Counted from the first letter of the stretch, positions 8,706 through 18,097 are shown. The stretch: 64,000 nucleotides of DNA from Nocardioides gansuensis (GCF_003076135.1 NZ_QDGZ01000003.1:248001-312000), one strand, 5' to 3'. The notes: a model not told the origin generated them from the sequence alone. Program-made: numbers and translations.

Positions 8706-9728
8706 TCAGCGCCAGCCGAGCTCGGGCGCGACGTGGGTCAGGATCGCTTCGAGCACGTGAGCGTTGTAGTCCACGCCGAGCTGGTTGGGCACGGTGAGCA
8801 GCAGGGTGTCGGCGGCCGCGATGGCCTCGTCCTGGGCGAGCTGCTCGACCAGCTTGTCCGGTTCCGCGGCGTACGTGCGTCCGAAGACCGCGCGCTTCTC
8901 GGGCTCGATGTAGCCGAACTGGTCGGACCCGGCTCCCTCGTGGCCGAAGTAGGCGTGGTCGCGCTCGTCGACGAGGGCGAAGATGCTGCGGCTCACGGAG
9001 ACGCGCGGCTCGTGCTCCCAGCCGGCGTCCTGCCAGGCGGCGCGGAAGGCCTCGATCTGCTTGCGCTGCTGGATGTGGAAGGGCTCGCCCGACTCGTCGA
9101 ACTTCAGCGTCGAGCTCATCAGGTGCATGCCCTTGCCGGCCGCCCACCCCGCGGTCGCGTCGGACCCAGCCCCCCACCAGATGCGCTCCCGCAGCCCCTC
9201 GGAGTGCGGCTCGATCCTCAGGAGTCCGGGCGGGTTGGGGAACATCGGGCGCGGGTTGGGCTGGGCGAAGCCGCGGCCGGACAGGAGCTCGAGGAACACC
9301 TCGGCGTGCCGGCGTCCCATGTCGGCATCCGTCTCGCCCTCGGCGGGGGCGAAGCCGAAGTGCCGCCAGCCCTCGATCACCTGCTCCGGTGATCCCCGGC
9401 TGATGCCGAGCTGCAGCCGCCCGCCCGCGATCAGGTCGGCGGCGCCGGCGTCCTCGACCATGTAGGCCGGGTTCTCGTAGCGCATGTCGATCACGCCCGT
9501 GCCGATCTCGATCCGGCTGGTGCGCGCTCCCACGGCGGCGAGCAGCGGGAAGGGGGAGGCCAGCTGGCGGGCGAAGTGGTGCACCCGGAAGTAGGCGCCG
9601 TCGGCGCCCAGCTCCTCGGCCGCCACCGCGAGGTCGATCGACTGCAGCAGCACGTCGCTCGCCGACCGTGCGGCCGACTGCGGCGAGGGGGTCCAGTGGC
9701 CGAAGGACAGGAAGCCGATCTTCTTCAT
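8706..9728 (-). CDS. LLM-class flavin-dependent oxidoreductase (luciferase-like)
   Basis: A 340-residue member of the bacterial luciferase-like monooxygenases. It begins MKKIGFLSFGHW and contains GADGAYFRVHHFARQLASPF, RIEIGTGVIDMRYENP and AAADLIAGGRLQLGISRGSP-type segments that line the flavin pocket. Family members use FMN (or F420) to oxidise or reduce organic substrates; which cofactor is used cannot be decided here. It converges with no gene and is read away from the ABC-F gene, the two starts being about 50 bases apart. Confidence 0.88.
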   Translation of the reverse strand: MKKIGFLSFGHWTPSPQSAARSASDVLLQSIDLAVAAEELGADGAYFRVHHFARQLASPFPLLAAVGARTSRIEIGTGVIDMRYENPAYMVEDAGAADLIAGGRLQLGISRGSPEQVIEGWRHFGFAPAEGETDADMGRRHAEVFLELLSGRGFAQPNPRPMFPNPPGLLRIEPHSEGLRERIWWGAGSDATAGWAAGKGMHLMSSTLKFDESGEPFHIQQRKQIEAFRAAWQDAGWEHEPRVSVSRSIFALVDERDHAYFGHEGAGSDQFGYIEPEKRAVFGRTYAAEPDKLVEQLAQDEAIAAADTLLLTVPNQLGVDYNAHVLEAILTHVAPELGWR

Positions 9729-9779
9729 GGCGGGATAACCCTTCGGGTGGACGGACCCATTCCCAGTAGCCTCGCCCGG

Positions 9780-11420
9780 GTGAGCGCGACGATCAAGGCC
9801 TCGGGGTTGGCAGCACGCCGCGGCGCCACCTCCCTCTTCTCGGGGCTCGACCTCGTGGTCGCGCCCGGCGACCTGACGGGGCTGGTCGGGCCCAACGGCG
9901 CAGGCAAGTCCACGCTGCTGCAGACCCTGGCCGGCGTCCGCGTGCCCGAGGACGGCACCGTGACCGTCGTGCCGGCGACGGCGACGGTCGGCTACCTCCC
10001 CCAGGAGACCGAGCGCCGCGAGGGCGAGACGGTCCGCATGTTCCTGGCGCGGCGCACCGGCGTGGCGGACGCGCAGACCGCCTTCGACGACGCCACGGAG
10101 CGGTTCGCGGCGGGAGAGGAGGGAGCCGACGACGCCTACGCCCTGGCCCTCGAGCGCTGGCTCGCCCTCGGCGGCGCCGACCTCGACGAGCGGGCGGAGG
10201 CCGTGGCCGTCGACGTCGGCCTCGCCGTCGACCTGGACCAGCCGATGACCTCGCTCTCGGGCGGCCAGGCCGCGCGTGCCGGCCTCGCGAGCCTGTTGCT
10301 CTCGAGATACGACGTGTTCCTGCTCGACGAGCCGACCAACGACCTCGACCTCGACGGACTCGCCCGCCTCGAGCGCTTCGTCACCGAGCTGCGGGCCGGC
10401 GCAGTGATCGTCAGCCACGACCGGGAGTTCCTCGCCCGCACGGTCAACCGCATCGTCGAGCTCGACCTCCACCAGCGCACGATCAACATCTACGGCGGCG
10501 GCTACGACGCGTGGCTGCACGAGCGGGAGGTCGCGCGGCGGCACGCGCGTGAGGCCTACGAGGAGTACGCCGGCACGGTGGCGAGCCTGCAGGCGCGCGC
10601 CAACACCCAGCGCAGCTGGGCGGCGCAGGGCGTCCGCAACGCACGCCGCAGCATCAACGACGAGCCGGACAAGTCGATCCGCCGGTTCCGCATCGAGTCC
10701 AGCGAGAAGCAGGCTTCCAAGGTCCGCCAGACCGAGCGCGCGATCGAGCGCCTCGACGTGGTCGAGGAGCCCCGCAAGGAGTGGGAGCTGCGGATGGAGA
10801 TCGCCGCCGCACCGCGCTCCGGCGCGGTGACCGCGGCGCTGCGGGAGGCCGTCGTACGCCTGGGGGACTTCACCCTCGGGCCGGTGACCCTCGAGATCGG
10901 CTGGGCGGAGAAGGTGGCCATCACCGGACCCAACGGATCCGGGAAGTCGACCCTGCTGGCCGCCCTGCTCGGCCGGATCGAGCTCACGGAGGGATCAGTG
11001 CACCTCGGCCCCGGCGTCGTCGTGGGTGAGGTCGACCAGGCGAGACGGCTCTTCGAGGGGGACGAGCCGCTCGTCCACGCCTTCCAGCGCCATGTGCCCG
11101 ACCTGGCGCCCGAGCCGGTGCGCACGCTGCTCGCGAAGTTCGGCCTCAGGTCCGACCACGTCCTGCGCCCCGCGTCCAGCCTCTCGCCGGGGGAGCGGAC
11201 GCGGGCCGCGCTGGCGCTCCTCCAGGCGAGCGGCGTCAACCTGCTCGTCCTCGACGAGCCGACCAACCACCTCGACCTCCCCGCGATCGAGCAGCTCGAG
11301 GCGGCGCTGGCGGACTATCCCGGCACCCTGCTCCTCGTCACCCACGACCGCCGGATGCTCACGGCCGTCGAGACCACCCGGGAGCTCCACGTGGAGGCCG
11401 GCCGGGTCACCGAGCGCTGA
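9780..11420 (+). CDS. ABC-F family ATP-binding protein
   Basis: A 546-residue protein with two ATPase cassettes and no membrane segments. Cassette 1 has Walker A GPNGAGKST, signature LSGGQAAR and Walker B VFLLDEPTNDLDL; cassette 2 has GPNGSGKST, a variant signature LSPGERTR and LLVLDEPTNHLDL. Between them is the linker rich in charged residues typical of ABC-F translation factors and antibiotic-resistance ribosome-protection proteins. The GTG at 9780 is chosen because it directly precedes the conserved ASGLAARRG start. The gene runs convergently into the cyclase gene with a 14-base overlap. Confidence 0.9.
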   Translation: MSATIKASGLAARRGATSLFSGLDLVVAPGDLTGLVGPNGAGKSTLLQTLAGVRVPEDGTVTVVPATATVGYLPQETERREGETVRMFLARRTGVADAQTAFDDATERFAAGEEGADDAYALALERWLALGGADLDERAEAVAVDVGLAVDLDQPMTSLSGGQAARAGLASLLLSRYDVFLLDEPTNDLDLDGLARLERFVTELRAGAVIVSHDREFLARTVNRIVELDLHQRTINIYGGGYDAWLHEREVARRHAREAYEEYAGTVASLQARANTQRSWAAQGVRNARRSINDEPDKSIRRFRIESSEKQASKVRQTERAIERLDVVEEPRKEWELRMEIAAAPRSGAVTAALREAVVRLGDFTLGPVTLEIGWAEKVAITGPNGSGKSTLLAALLGRIELTEGSVHLGPGVVVGEVDQARRLFEGDEPLVHAFQRHVPDLAPEPVRTLLAKFGLRSDHVLRPASSLSPGERTRAALALLQASGVNLLVLDEPTNHLDLPAIEQLEAALADYPGTLLLVTHDRRMLTAVETTRELHVEAGRVTER

Positions 11421-12780
11421 CGTCGCCCAGCCCGAGCAGCAGGTGCGCCTCGATGGGCCTGCTCTTGCCCTTGAGGTCGAGCTCGCCCAGCGACGTGGTG
11501 CGGGCGTCGGGCACCAGTGCCCTCGTCCCGGGTCCGATCGCGACGCCCCCGGCGGGGGCCTTGCCCTCGATGCGCGACGCGGTGTTCACGACGTCGCCGA
11601 TGATGGTGTGGGTGCGGCCACCGGCGGTGCCGAGCAAGGTCACCGACACCTCGCCGGAGTTGATGCCGACGCGGAACCGGGGCCAGTCCGGATGCGCGGA
11701 CGAGACCTCGCCACATGCTCGCTGGAACGCCAGGCCTGCGGCGCACGCGCGGCGCGCGTGGTCGGGCTGGTCGCCCCGCTTGTTGAAGGTGACCATCAGC
11801 GCGTCGCCGACGATGCGGTCGACGTCCCCGCCGTGCGGGGACACCACTGCCGGCACGGCCACGGCGAAGTAGGTGTTGAGCATGGCCGTCACCTCCTCGG
11901 GCGCGTGGTTCTCCGAGAACGTGGTGAACCCCTGGAGGTCGGCGAAGAGCACGCTGATCGTGCGGCTGCCGCCGCTCGTGCCGGGCAGGTAGAGGTCGGC
12001 GAAGCGCTCCTCGTGCCATGACCTCCACGCGCCGAGGGCCACCAGGCCGAACGCGGCCATCATCAGCACGTGCCACTCCCACCAGCTCAGGTGCCAGTTG
12101 CGCGCCAGGGCGATCGCGACCATCGCCTCGGCGAGCAGGACGAACGCCGACAGCATCGCCACCAGCATCAGGGAGGGGCGCCGACGCCAGAGCTGCGCGT
12201 AGCGGACGGCGCTGAGCAGGTAGAGGAGCACCGCGGGCACGGCCAGGACGACCGGCAGGGCCTCGCCTGTGGGGGGCCGGTCCAGGGGCGGGAGACCCGC
12301 CAGCGACCAGGCACCCCACAGCAGCATGGCCGCGAGGAGGACGATCCGCAGCACCTTGCCACGGCGTACCTCCCTGACCGCTCCACTCTCGGACAGGCGC
12401 GCCCCCGACCTGGCGGCGAACACGGCGCCCACCGCGATGCCGATCGGCGTGGCGGCCTGGAAGCCGGTGTTGCTGGTCTCCAGCAGCACGCCCGGAGTGG
12501 CCAGGGCGTGCAGCCCGAGGAAGCCGGCCGAGCTGAGGAACGTCAGCGAGACCAGGAGGACCCGCGCATCACCGCGCCGGATCGCTGCCTGCCCGGTGGC
12601 GTAGGCCAGGCAGGCAGCCAGTCCCGCGGAGACGAGGACGAGCCAGAAGTGCGCCGGATGGTGCTCCCACCTCGCGTCCAGGCGGGGCTCGGCGAGCAGC
12701 AGCGCGAGTCCCACCAGCGGCAGCAGGAGGGCCAGGACGCCCAGCGCCAGGACGGTGTGGGTCGCGGACCGGTCAGGCAT
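11407..12780 (-). CDS. Membrane-anchored adenylate/guanylate cyclase (class III)
   Basis: A 457-residue protein. About 240 N-terminal residues form several hydrophobic helices, then comes a class III cyclase domain: ISVLFADLQGFTTFSE holds the first metal-binding Asp, GGDVDRIVGDALMVTF the second, and VNTASRIEGKAP the transition-state Asn/Arg region. It should make cAMP (or cGMP) at the membrane in response to a signal sensed by the helices. The start overlaps the end of the upstream flavoprotein gene by eight bases, so the two are co-expressed. Confidence 0.88.
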   Translation of the reverse strand: MPDRSATHTVLALGVLALLLPLVGLALLLAEPRLDARWEHHPAHFWLVLVSAGLAACLAYATGQAAIRRGDARVLLVSLTFLSSAGFLGLHALATPGVLLETSNTGFQAATPIGIAVGAVFAARSGARLSESGAVREVRRGKVLRIVLLAAMLLWGAWSLAGLPPLDRPPTGEALPVVLAVPAVLLYLLSAVRYAQLWRRRPSLMLVAMLSAFVLLAEAMVAIALARNWHLSWWEWHVLMMAAFGLVALGAWRSWHEERFADLYLPGTSGGSRTISVLFADLQGFTTFSENHAPEEVTAMLNTYFAVAVPAVVSPHGGDVDRIVGDALMVTFNKRGDQPDHARRACAAGLAFQRACGEVSSAHPDWPRFRVGINSGEVSVTLLGTAGGRTHTIIGDVVNTASRIEGKAPAGGVAIGPGTRALVPDARTTSLGELDLKGKSRPIEAHLLLGLGDVSAR

Positions 12781-14467
12781 GAGGCGTGCTCAGGAACATG
12801 TGGACCTGTGAGACGACGACCGAGCCCTCGCCCACCGCGGAGGCGACCCTCTTGACCGAGCCGCAGCGGACGTCGCCCACCGCGAAGACCCCCGGCAGCG
12901 TCGTCTCGTGCGGGTACGGCGCGCGCCCGGACTGCCACGCCGGGGACGCCCCGGCGTCCGCTCCGGTCAACAGGAAGCCGAACCGGTCCCGTCCGAGCTC
13001 CGGCGGCAACCAGTCGGTGCGGGGCTCGGCGCCGATCATCACGAAGAGGCCGTCGACCTTGACCTCGTCCTCCTGCCCGGACGTGCGGTTGCGTATCCGC
13101 ACCGCTTCCAGCCGGCTCTCGCCGAGCCCGTCCACGACTTCGGTGTCCAGGTGGGTCTCGACAAGCGGTTCGGCGGCGATCGCGTCGACGAGGTACGCCG
13201 ACATGCCCTGCCGCAGGTCGCCGCCTCGGACGACCAGGTGCACGCGCTCGCAGTAGCGCGCGAGGTGCAGCACCGCCTGTCCGGCGGAGTTGCCGCCACC
13301 GACCACGGCCGCCGTGAGTCCCGCCAGGGAGTGCGCCGCCGACACGCTGGCGCCGTAGTGGACACCCTGGCCGGTGAGCCGCTCGAGGTTCGCTGCCCCG
13401 AGGCGCCGGTAGGTCACGCCCGTGGCGAGCACGACCGCGCGTGCGGTCACGTCTCCGACACCCGTGATGTCCAGGACACACCGGTCACCGGCCCGCCTCA
13501 GTCCGGCCACCTCACGCATCAGGACGAAGTGAGCACCGAAGACCCAGGCCTGCTGGTAGCCGCGCTGGGCGAGCTCCGAGCCGCTGAGCCCGCGGGAGAA
13601 GCCCAGGTAGTTGCGGATCAGCGAGCTGGTGCCGGCCTGCCCGCCGAGTGCCTCCCGCTCCACGACCAGCGTCCTCAGGCCCTCGGACGCGCCGTACACC
13701 GCCGCCGCCAGGCCCCCGGGCCCGGCGCCGACACAGACCAGGTCGTAGTCACGCTCGTCCTCGGCCAGGCCGGTCGAGAAGCCCCAGGCCTCCACGATCT
13801 CGACGTTGGTCGGATCCACCAGACTGACGCCTCCGAGCGCCGGCATCCAGACCACGACCTCGCAGCCCGGCTCACCGAATCGCTCCAGCACCTCCCGCCC
13901 CAACGGGGAGTCCGGCTGCCGGAAGGAGTAGGGCACCCGGTTGCGACTGAGCAGGTCGTTGATCTCGAAGCCGCGGGCCGACCCGCGCCGGGCGACCACG
14001 ACGACCTCGCGGAAGCTCGACGGCTCGTTGCGGGACCAGTCCTGCACGAACTCGGCGACGGTGCGGTGGAACAGCTCGTCACCCTGCCGCCAGGGCGCCA
14101 GCACGTAGTAGTCGACGTCCCGCATCGCCATGTCCTGCAGGATCCGGCGGCCGGTGGCGCGGTCGGCCCACGCGCCCCAGGGGACGAGCAGGGCACGCTT
14201 GGCCTCGGGATGCAGCGTCCGCGCGGTCGAGAGCACCCACGAGCGGCCGTCGTCCGCGAAGGCCTCGTCGACCAGCACCACCGCCACGCGTTCGCCACGC
14301 TCGTGCGCGCCTTCCAGCGTGCGTACGGCGTCCGGGCAGGTGAGCTCGCCGCGGACGAGGTAGTCGCCCCCGAACGCGCGTTCGAGCTCGCCCTCCACTC
14401 GCCGGAGCCGGCGCGCGTCCTGCTGGACGGCGAGCAGCATCGGACGGTCGCCCCACTCTGCGAGCAC
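12773..14467 (-). CDS. Thioredoxin-reductase-like flavoprotein with N-terminal receiver-like domain
   Basis: A 564-residue protein. Residues 1-230 resemble a degenerate receiver-like domain plus a thioredoxin-like spacer. The rest is a FAD/NADPH oxidoreductase: DLVCVGAGPGGLAAAVYGAS for FAD, AAVVGGGNSAGQAVLHLA for NADPH, and GVFAVGDVRCGSVKRVASAV at the C-terminus. Where thioredoxin reductase has its CxxC, this protein reads QGVHYGASVSA, so no redox cysteine pair is visible. Such proteins occur in actinobacteria next to cyclases and nucleotide-binding sensors; the physiological acceptor is unknown. It overlaps the cyclase gene. Confidence 0.82.
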   Translation of the reverse strand: MLAEWGDRPMLLAVQQDARRLRRVEGELERAFGGDYLVRGELTCPDAVRTLEGAHERGERVAVVLVDEAFADDGRSWVLSTARTLHPEAKRALLVPWGAWADRATGRRILQDMAMRDVDYYVLAPWRQGDELFHRTVAEFVQDWSRNEPSSFREVVVVARRGSARGFEINDLLSRNRVPYSFRQPDSPLGREVLERFGEPGCEVVVWMPALGGVSLVDPTNVEIVEAWGFSTGLAEDERDYDLVCVGAGPGGLAAAVYGASEGLRTLVVEREALGGQAGTSSLIRNYLGFSRGLSGSELAQRGYQQAWVFGAHFVLMREVAGLRRAGDRCVLDITGVGDVTARAVVLATGVTYRRLGAANLERLTGQGVHYGASVSAAHSLAGLTAAVVGGGNSAGQAVLHLARYCERVHLVVRGGDLRQGMSAYLVDAIAAEPLVETHLDTEVVDGLGESRLEAVRIRNRTSGQEDEVKVDGLFVMIGAEPRTDWLPPELGRDRFGFLLTGADAGASPAWQSGRAPYPHETTLPGVFAVGDVRCGSVKRVASAVGEGSVVVSQVHMFLSTPHA

Positions 14468-14520
14468 CCCGCGAGCCTAGGCGCGCCGGGTGCGAGGCAG
14501 CGTCGCCAGAATGCGGTAGA

Positions 14521-15849
14521 TCAGCGGCCGGCGGCGAGCATCTCCTCGCGGGTGGCGACCTTGACCCGGAGGCGGTCCTGGGCCTCGCCCAGGGCGATCT
14601 CGTGCTGGTCGAGACGCTCCCAGTAGTCGTAGGTCGCGACCTCGACGCCACGGTCGGCGAAGTAGGCGTCCACGTCGGTGGCGTCCCGCGAGGGGGCAGT
14701 CGCGGTGGTCTCCTCGAGCAGGTGCGCCACGGTCTGGGCCGCGTCGGACTTGGTGTGCCCGATGAGGCCGACCGGGCCGCGCTTGATCCAGCCGGTCACG
14801 TAGGTGCCCGGGATCGGCGCGCCGTCGAGGTCCAGCACGCGGCCCTCGTCGTTCGGGATGACCGCGGCGCGGTCGTCGAAGGGCAGGCCCGGCAGCGCGG
14901 AGCTGCGGTAGCCGATCGCCCGGTAGACCTGCTGGACCTCCCAGTCGGTGAACTCGCCGGTGCCCTCCACGTTGCCGTCGGCGTTCGGGGAGTGCGTGCG
15001 CTCGGTGCGCAGCGCGGTCACGCCGTTCTGGTCGCCGAGGATCTCGGTGGGCGCTTCGCAGAAGTGCAGGTGGATCCGGTGCGGCTTGCCGACGGGGTCG
15101 CGGCCGACCCAGTTGGCGAGGGTGTCGAGCACCATCTTCTGGGCCTTGTGCTTGGCGATGTGCGCCATGCCGTGCTCGTCGACGTCGAAGCCCTCGGGGT
15201 GCACGATCACCTCGACGTTGGGGGAGTGGTTGAGCTCGCGCAGCTCGAGGGGGGAGAACTTGGCGTATGCCGGGCCGCGGCGCGCGAACACGTGCACGTC
15301 GGTGATGGTCTTGGCCTTCAGGCCCTCGTGGACGTGGGCGGGGATGTCCGTCACCAGCATCTCGTCGCCCGTCTTCGCAAGCACGCGCGCCACGTCGAGG
15401 GCCACGTTGCCGACGCCCACCACGGCGACGCTCTTCGCCTGGAGCGGCCACGTCTGCGGCACGTCCGGGTGCGCGTCGTACCAGGACACGAAGTCGGCGG
15501 CGCCGAAGGAGAGCTCCTCGCCCGGGATGCCGAGGTCGCGGTCGGCCATGGCGCCGGTGGCGACGATCACCGCGTCGTAGAACTCGCGGAGGTCCTCGAG
15601 CTTGACGTCCACGCCGAAGTCGATGTTGCCGAGGAAGCGGACCTCGGGCTTGGCGAGCACGCGCTGCAGCGCCTTGACGATCTCCTTGATCCGCGGGTGG
15701 TCCGGGGCGACGCCGTAGCGGACCAGGCCGAACGGCGCGGGCAGGCGCTCGAGGATGTCGACGGAGACGTCCGCCTCGGACTTGGTGAGGATGTCGGCGG
15801 CGTAGATGCCCGCCGGACCACCACCCACGATGGCAACACGAAGACTCAT
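14521..15849 (-). CDS. fprA: NADPH-ferredoxin reductase FprA
   Basis: A 442-residue homologue of mycobacterial FprA and mitochondrial adrenodoxin reductase, full length. The FAD-binding motif is RVAIVGGGPAGIYAADIL, followed by PAPFGLVRYGVAPDHP, which is diagnostic of this family. NADPH binding is at SVAVVGVGNVALDVARVL, and the C-terminus has GWIKRGPVGLIGHTKSDA. It passes electrons from NADPH to ferredoxins, often for cytochrome P450s. It is transcribed away from the LysR gene across a short region with a palindrome. Confidence 0.93.
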   Translation of the reverse strand: MSLRVAIVGGGPAGIYAADILTKSEADVSVDILERLPAPFGLVRYGVAPDHPRIKEIVKALQRVLAKPEVRFLGNIDFGVDVKLEDLREFYDAVIVATGAMADRDLGIPGEELSFGAADFVSWYDAHPDVPQTWPLQAKSVAVVGVGNVALDVARVLAKTGDEMLVTDIPAHVHEGLKAKTITDVHVFARRGPAYAKFSPLELRELNHSPNVEVIVHPEGFDVDEHGMAHIAKHKAQKMVLDTLANWVGRDPVGKPHRIHLHFCEAPTEILGDQNGVTALRTERTHSPNADGNVEGTGEFTDWEVQQVYRAIGYRSSALPGLPFDDRAAVIPNDEGRVLDLDGAPIPGTYVTGWIKRGPVGLIGHTKSDAAQTVAHLLEETTATAPSRDATDVDAYFADRGVEVATYDYWERLDQHEIALGEAQDRLRVKVATREEMLAAGR

Positions 15850-15904
15850 GTCGCCAGTCTGGGGGCCCGTGGCGTCCCACAGAACGAGGTTGTGGTTGTG
15901 TGGT

Positions 15905-15921
15905 CACAAGGTAGCCTTGTG
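15905..15921. promoter_or_regulatory. Palindromic candidate LysR operator
   Basis: CACAAGG at 15905-15911 and CCTTGTG at 15915-15921 form a perfect inverted repeat around TAG. It lies five bases before the start of the LysR gene and about 55 bases before the fprA start on the other strand, the usual place for a site controlling a regulator and a divergent gene. Confidence 0.5.
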
Positions 15922-15925
15922 CCCC

Positions 15926-16849
15926 ATGTTGGGTTCACACGTGCCGGAGCTGCGCGCCCTCGAGCTCCTGGTGGTGGTCGCGCGCACCGGGAGCCTGTCC
16001 TCGGCGGCGGCCGAGCTCGGCATCACCCAGCAGGCTGCCTCGTCGCGGATGCGGACCATGGAGGCGCTGGTCGGGGCGCCCCTGCTCTCTCGCACCCGCC
16101 GCGGGTCGGCGCTCACCGAGACCGGCGAGCTGCTGGTCCAGTGGTCCAGCCGGGTCCTCGACGCCGCCGAGCAGCTCGATGCCGGCCTGACGGCGCTGCG
16201 CCAGGACCGGCGCGGCCACCTGGCCGTCGCCGCCAGCCTCACGATCGCCGAATACCTGCTGCCCGGCTGGCTGGTGGCGCTTCGCTCCCAGCAGGAGCGG
16301 CTGGGGCAGCCGGTCACCGAGTTCACCCTCACGGCCACCAACAGCGAGCGGGTCGCGCAGATGGTGGCCTCGGGGGAGGCGGCCCTCGGCTTCGTGGAGG
16401 GGCCGGAGGCTCCCGAGGGGCTGAGCCATCGCCTCGTCGGCGTCGACGAGCTCGTCGTCGTCGTCGGGCCGCACCACCCGTGGGCCCAGCGGTCGAGCCG
16501 GCGAGTGAGCGCGGCGACCCTGGCCGCCACGCCCCGGGTCGTCCGGGAGGCCGGCTCGGGCACGCGCACGGTGCTCGAACGGGCGCTCCGTGACCACCCG
16601 CCGACGCCGCCGGTGCTCGAGCTGACCAGCACGGCCGCCGTCCGGGCGGCCGTGGCGGCCGGTGCCGGCCCGGCCGCGCTGGGCGCCCACGCCGTGCGCG
16701 ACGACGTCGCCACGGGACGGCTGGTGCGGATCTCGGTGAGCGGGCTGGACCTGTCGCGCCGCCTCCACGCCGTCTGGACCGGCGGCGCCCACCCGCCCGC
16801 CGGGCCGGCGCGCGACCTCGTGGCCGTGGCGGTGGGCCGGGGACGCTAG
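15926..16849 (+). CDS. LysR-family transcriptional regulator
   Basis: A 307-residue LysR regulator. The helix-turn-helix is at the N-terminus: LELLVVVARTGSLSSAAAEL, then GITQQAASSRMRTMEALVG and LLSRTRRGSALTETGELL. The C-terminal two-lobed co-inducer domain is complete. The ATG at 15926 follows a palindrome that may be its own operator. It is divergent from fprA and could regulate it, although regulators of this subtype often stand beside transporter genes instead. Its stop codon overlaps the end of the convergent macrodomain gene by four bases. Confidence 0.88.
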   Translation: MLGSHVPELRALELLVVVARTGSLSSAAAELGITQQAASSRMRTMEALVGAPLLSRTRRGSALTETGELLVQWSSRVLDAAEQLDAGLTALRQDRRGHLAVAASLTIAEYLLPGWLVALRSQQERLGQPVTEFTLTATNSERVAQMVASGEAALGFVEGPEAPEGLSHRLVGVDELVVVVGPHHPWAQRSSRRVSAATLAATPRVVREAGSGTRTVLERALRDHPPTPPVLELTSTAAVRAAVAAGAGPAALGAHAVRDDVATGRLVRISVSGLDLSRRLHAVWTGGAHPPAGPARDLVAVAVGRGR

Positions 16850-17349
16850 GCGTCCAGGCGGGCGCGGATCGAGGCGTACGTCGCGTCGCTGAAGGCCACC
16901 AGCCGTGCCTCCTCCACCGCCGATCCGGCCGCCGAGAGGGTCTCGACCGCGGCATCGACGGCGTCGTCGAGCGGCCAGCCGTAGACGCCGGCACTGATGA
17001 GCGGGAACGCGACCGTGCGCGCCCCGAGCTCGTCCGCGACCTCCAGGCAGCGCCGGTAGCAGGACGTGAGCAGCGAGCGGTCGGTCTGGCCGGCGCGGTG
17101 GTTGGGCCCGACGGTGTGGATCACCCAGCGGGCGGGCAGGTCCCCGGCCGTCGTCCAGCCTGCGTCGCCGGTGGCGAGCCCGTCGGGGAAGCGGGCGACG
17201 CAGTCCGCCAGGATCGCCGGTCCGCCGGCGCGGTGGATGGCGCCGTCCACGCCCCCTCCGCCGCGCATCGCGTTGTTCGCGGCGTTCACGATCGCGTCCG
17301 CCTGGACGGTGGTGATGTCGCCCTTGACGACGGTGACGGTGGGAGCCAT
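16846..17349 (-). CDS. Macrodomain protein, O-acetyl-ADP-ribose deacetylase type
   Basis: A 167-residue single macrodomain. The ADP-ribose-binding signature is complete: GDITTVQADAIVNAANNAMR, then GGGGVDGAIHRAGGPAILADC, and FPLISAGVYGWPLDDAVD near the C-terminus. Such proteins hydrolyse O-acetyl-ADP-ribose or remove ADP-ribose from proteins. The ATG at 17347-17349 is directly before the first strand. The gene follows the small membrane-protein gene on the same strand with eight bases between them. Confidence 0.92.
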   Translation of the reverse strand: MAPTVTVVKGDITTVQADAIVNAANNAMRGGGGVDGAIHRAGGPAILADCVARFPDGLATGDAGWTTAGDLPARWVIHTVGPNHRAGQTDRSLLTSCYRRCLEVADELGARTVAFPLISAGVYGWPLDDAVDAAVETLSAAGSAVEEARLVAFSDATYASIRARLDA

Positions 17350-17357
17350 GCGCCCAT

Positions 17358-17705
17358 TCAAGCGCGAACCCGGGCCTGGCGGGCCCAGGCGGCCAGCCAG
17401 CCGACCTCCATCGCCGCGTCCAGCAGATAGGTCCACCGGATCCGGCCGCGGGGCACGAAGACGAGGTCGATCACCAGCAGGCTGGCGGCGGTCCCGACGC
17501 CGACCCGTCGGGCGGTCGCGTCGTCCTGGTCGGCCAGCAGCTGGGCCGCGCCGTTGGAGATGAGGAGGCAGGCCACGGTGTACTCCAGCCAGCGGTCGGC
17601 CTTGGGCCCGAAGACCGCCTCGAAGGACCTGATGCTGGCCAGGGGCCACAGGCCGCCGATCACGTTGAAGGCGCCGTGGGCCCGGGACAGCCGCTGCCGA
17701 TCCAT
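17358..17705 (-). CDS. Small membrane protein, unknown function
   Basis: A 115-residue protein with about three hydrophobic stretches (FNVIGGLWPLASI, TVACLLISNGAAQLL, GTAASLLVIDLVFV) and an Arg-rich C-terminus. The pattern GAFNVIGGLWPLASIRSFEAVFGPKADRWL recurs in small uncharacterised membrane proteins of actinobacteria. No catalytic motif is seen. It is probably co-transcribed with the macrodomain gene. Confidence 0.65.
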   Translation of the reverse strand: MDRQRLSRAHGAFNVIGGLWPLASIRSFEAVFGPKADRWLEYTVACLLISNGAAQLLADQDDATARRVGVGTAASLLVIDLVFVPRGRIRWTYLLDAAMEVGWLAAWARQARVRA

Positions 17706-17837
17706 GTGGTCACGTACCCGCCCGTCGTCCGGGGCAATCCCGGGTGTCCGGCTGCTTCTACCCCGATCTGGCGATGCCTCCGGGAACGGGCGTCCGTAGC
17801 GTGGCGTGGGTCGAGCGCTTGCCCCAGCGCCGGCCGT

Positions 17838-17869
17838 TGCTCCCGGACCCGTTTGCGGGTCCGGGAGCA
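17838..17869. repeat. Perfect 14-bp inverted repeat in a divergent intergenic region
   Basis: TGCTCCCGGACCCG at 17838-17851 pairs perfectly with the bases at 17856-17869 around a TTTG loop. It would be a very stable hairpin, like actinobacterial terminators that lack a T-run, but the genes on both sides are read away from it. The surrounding 392 bases (17706-18097) hold no gene; TAGCAT at about 17889-17894 could be a -10 element for the helicase gene. Confidence 0.6.
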
Positions 17870-18097
17870 CGAGCGCGCCGGGGCGCGGTAGCATGGGTCC
17901 TGCACCGGCCGCACGCCGGACGACTCGCTCCCGGCGAGGTCACCGTCCGAGGGCTGGTCCACACGGCCCCCCGGGTCGCCGCAGTCGCGGCCAGCGGGAG
18001 CCGATCGCGGCGGGGAGGTCCCCCGCCACGTGTCGTGTCCCAGGGGCGCAGGCGTTCGTCGTACGACGCGGGCGCGGGACGCGAGAAGGAGGAGTCC

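Noticed and set aside
17821..17900. tRNA-like stem
   Set aside because: Only one hairpin is present, without the cloverleaf arms or CCA-type end.
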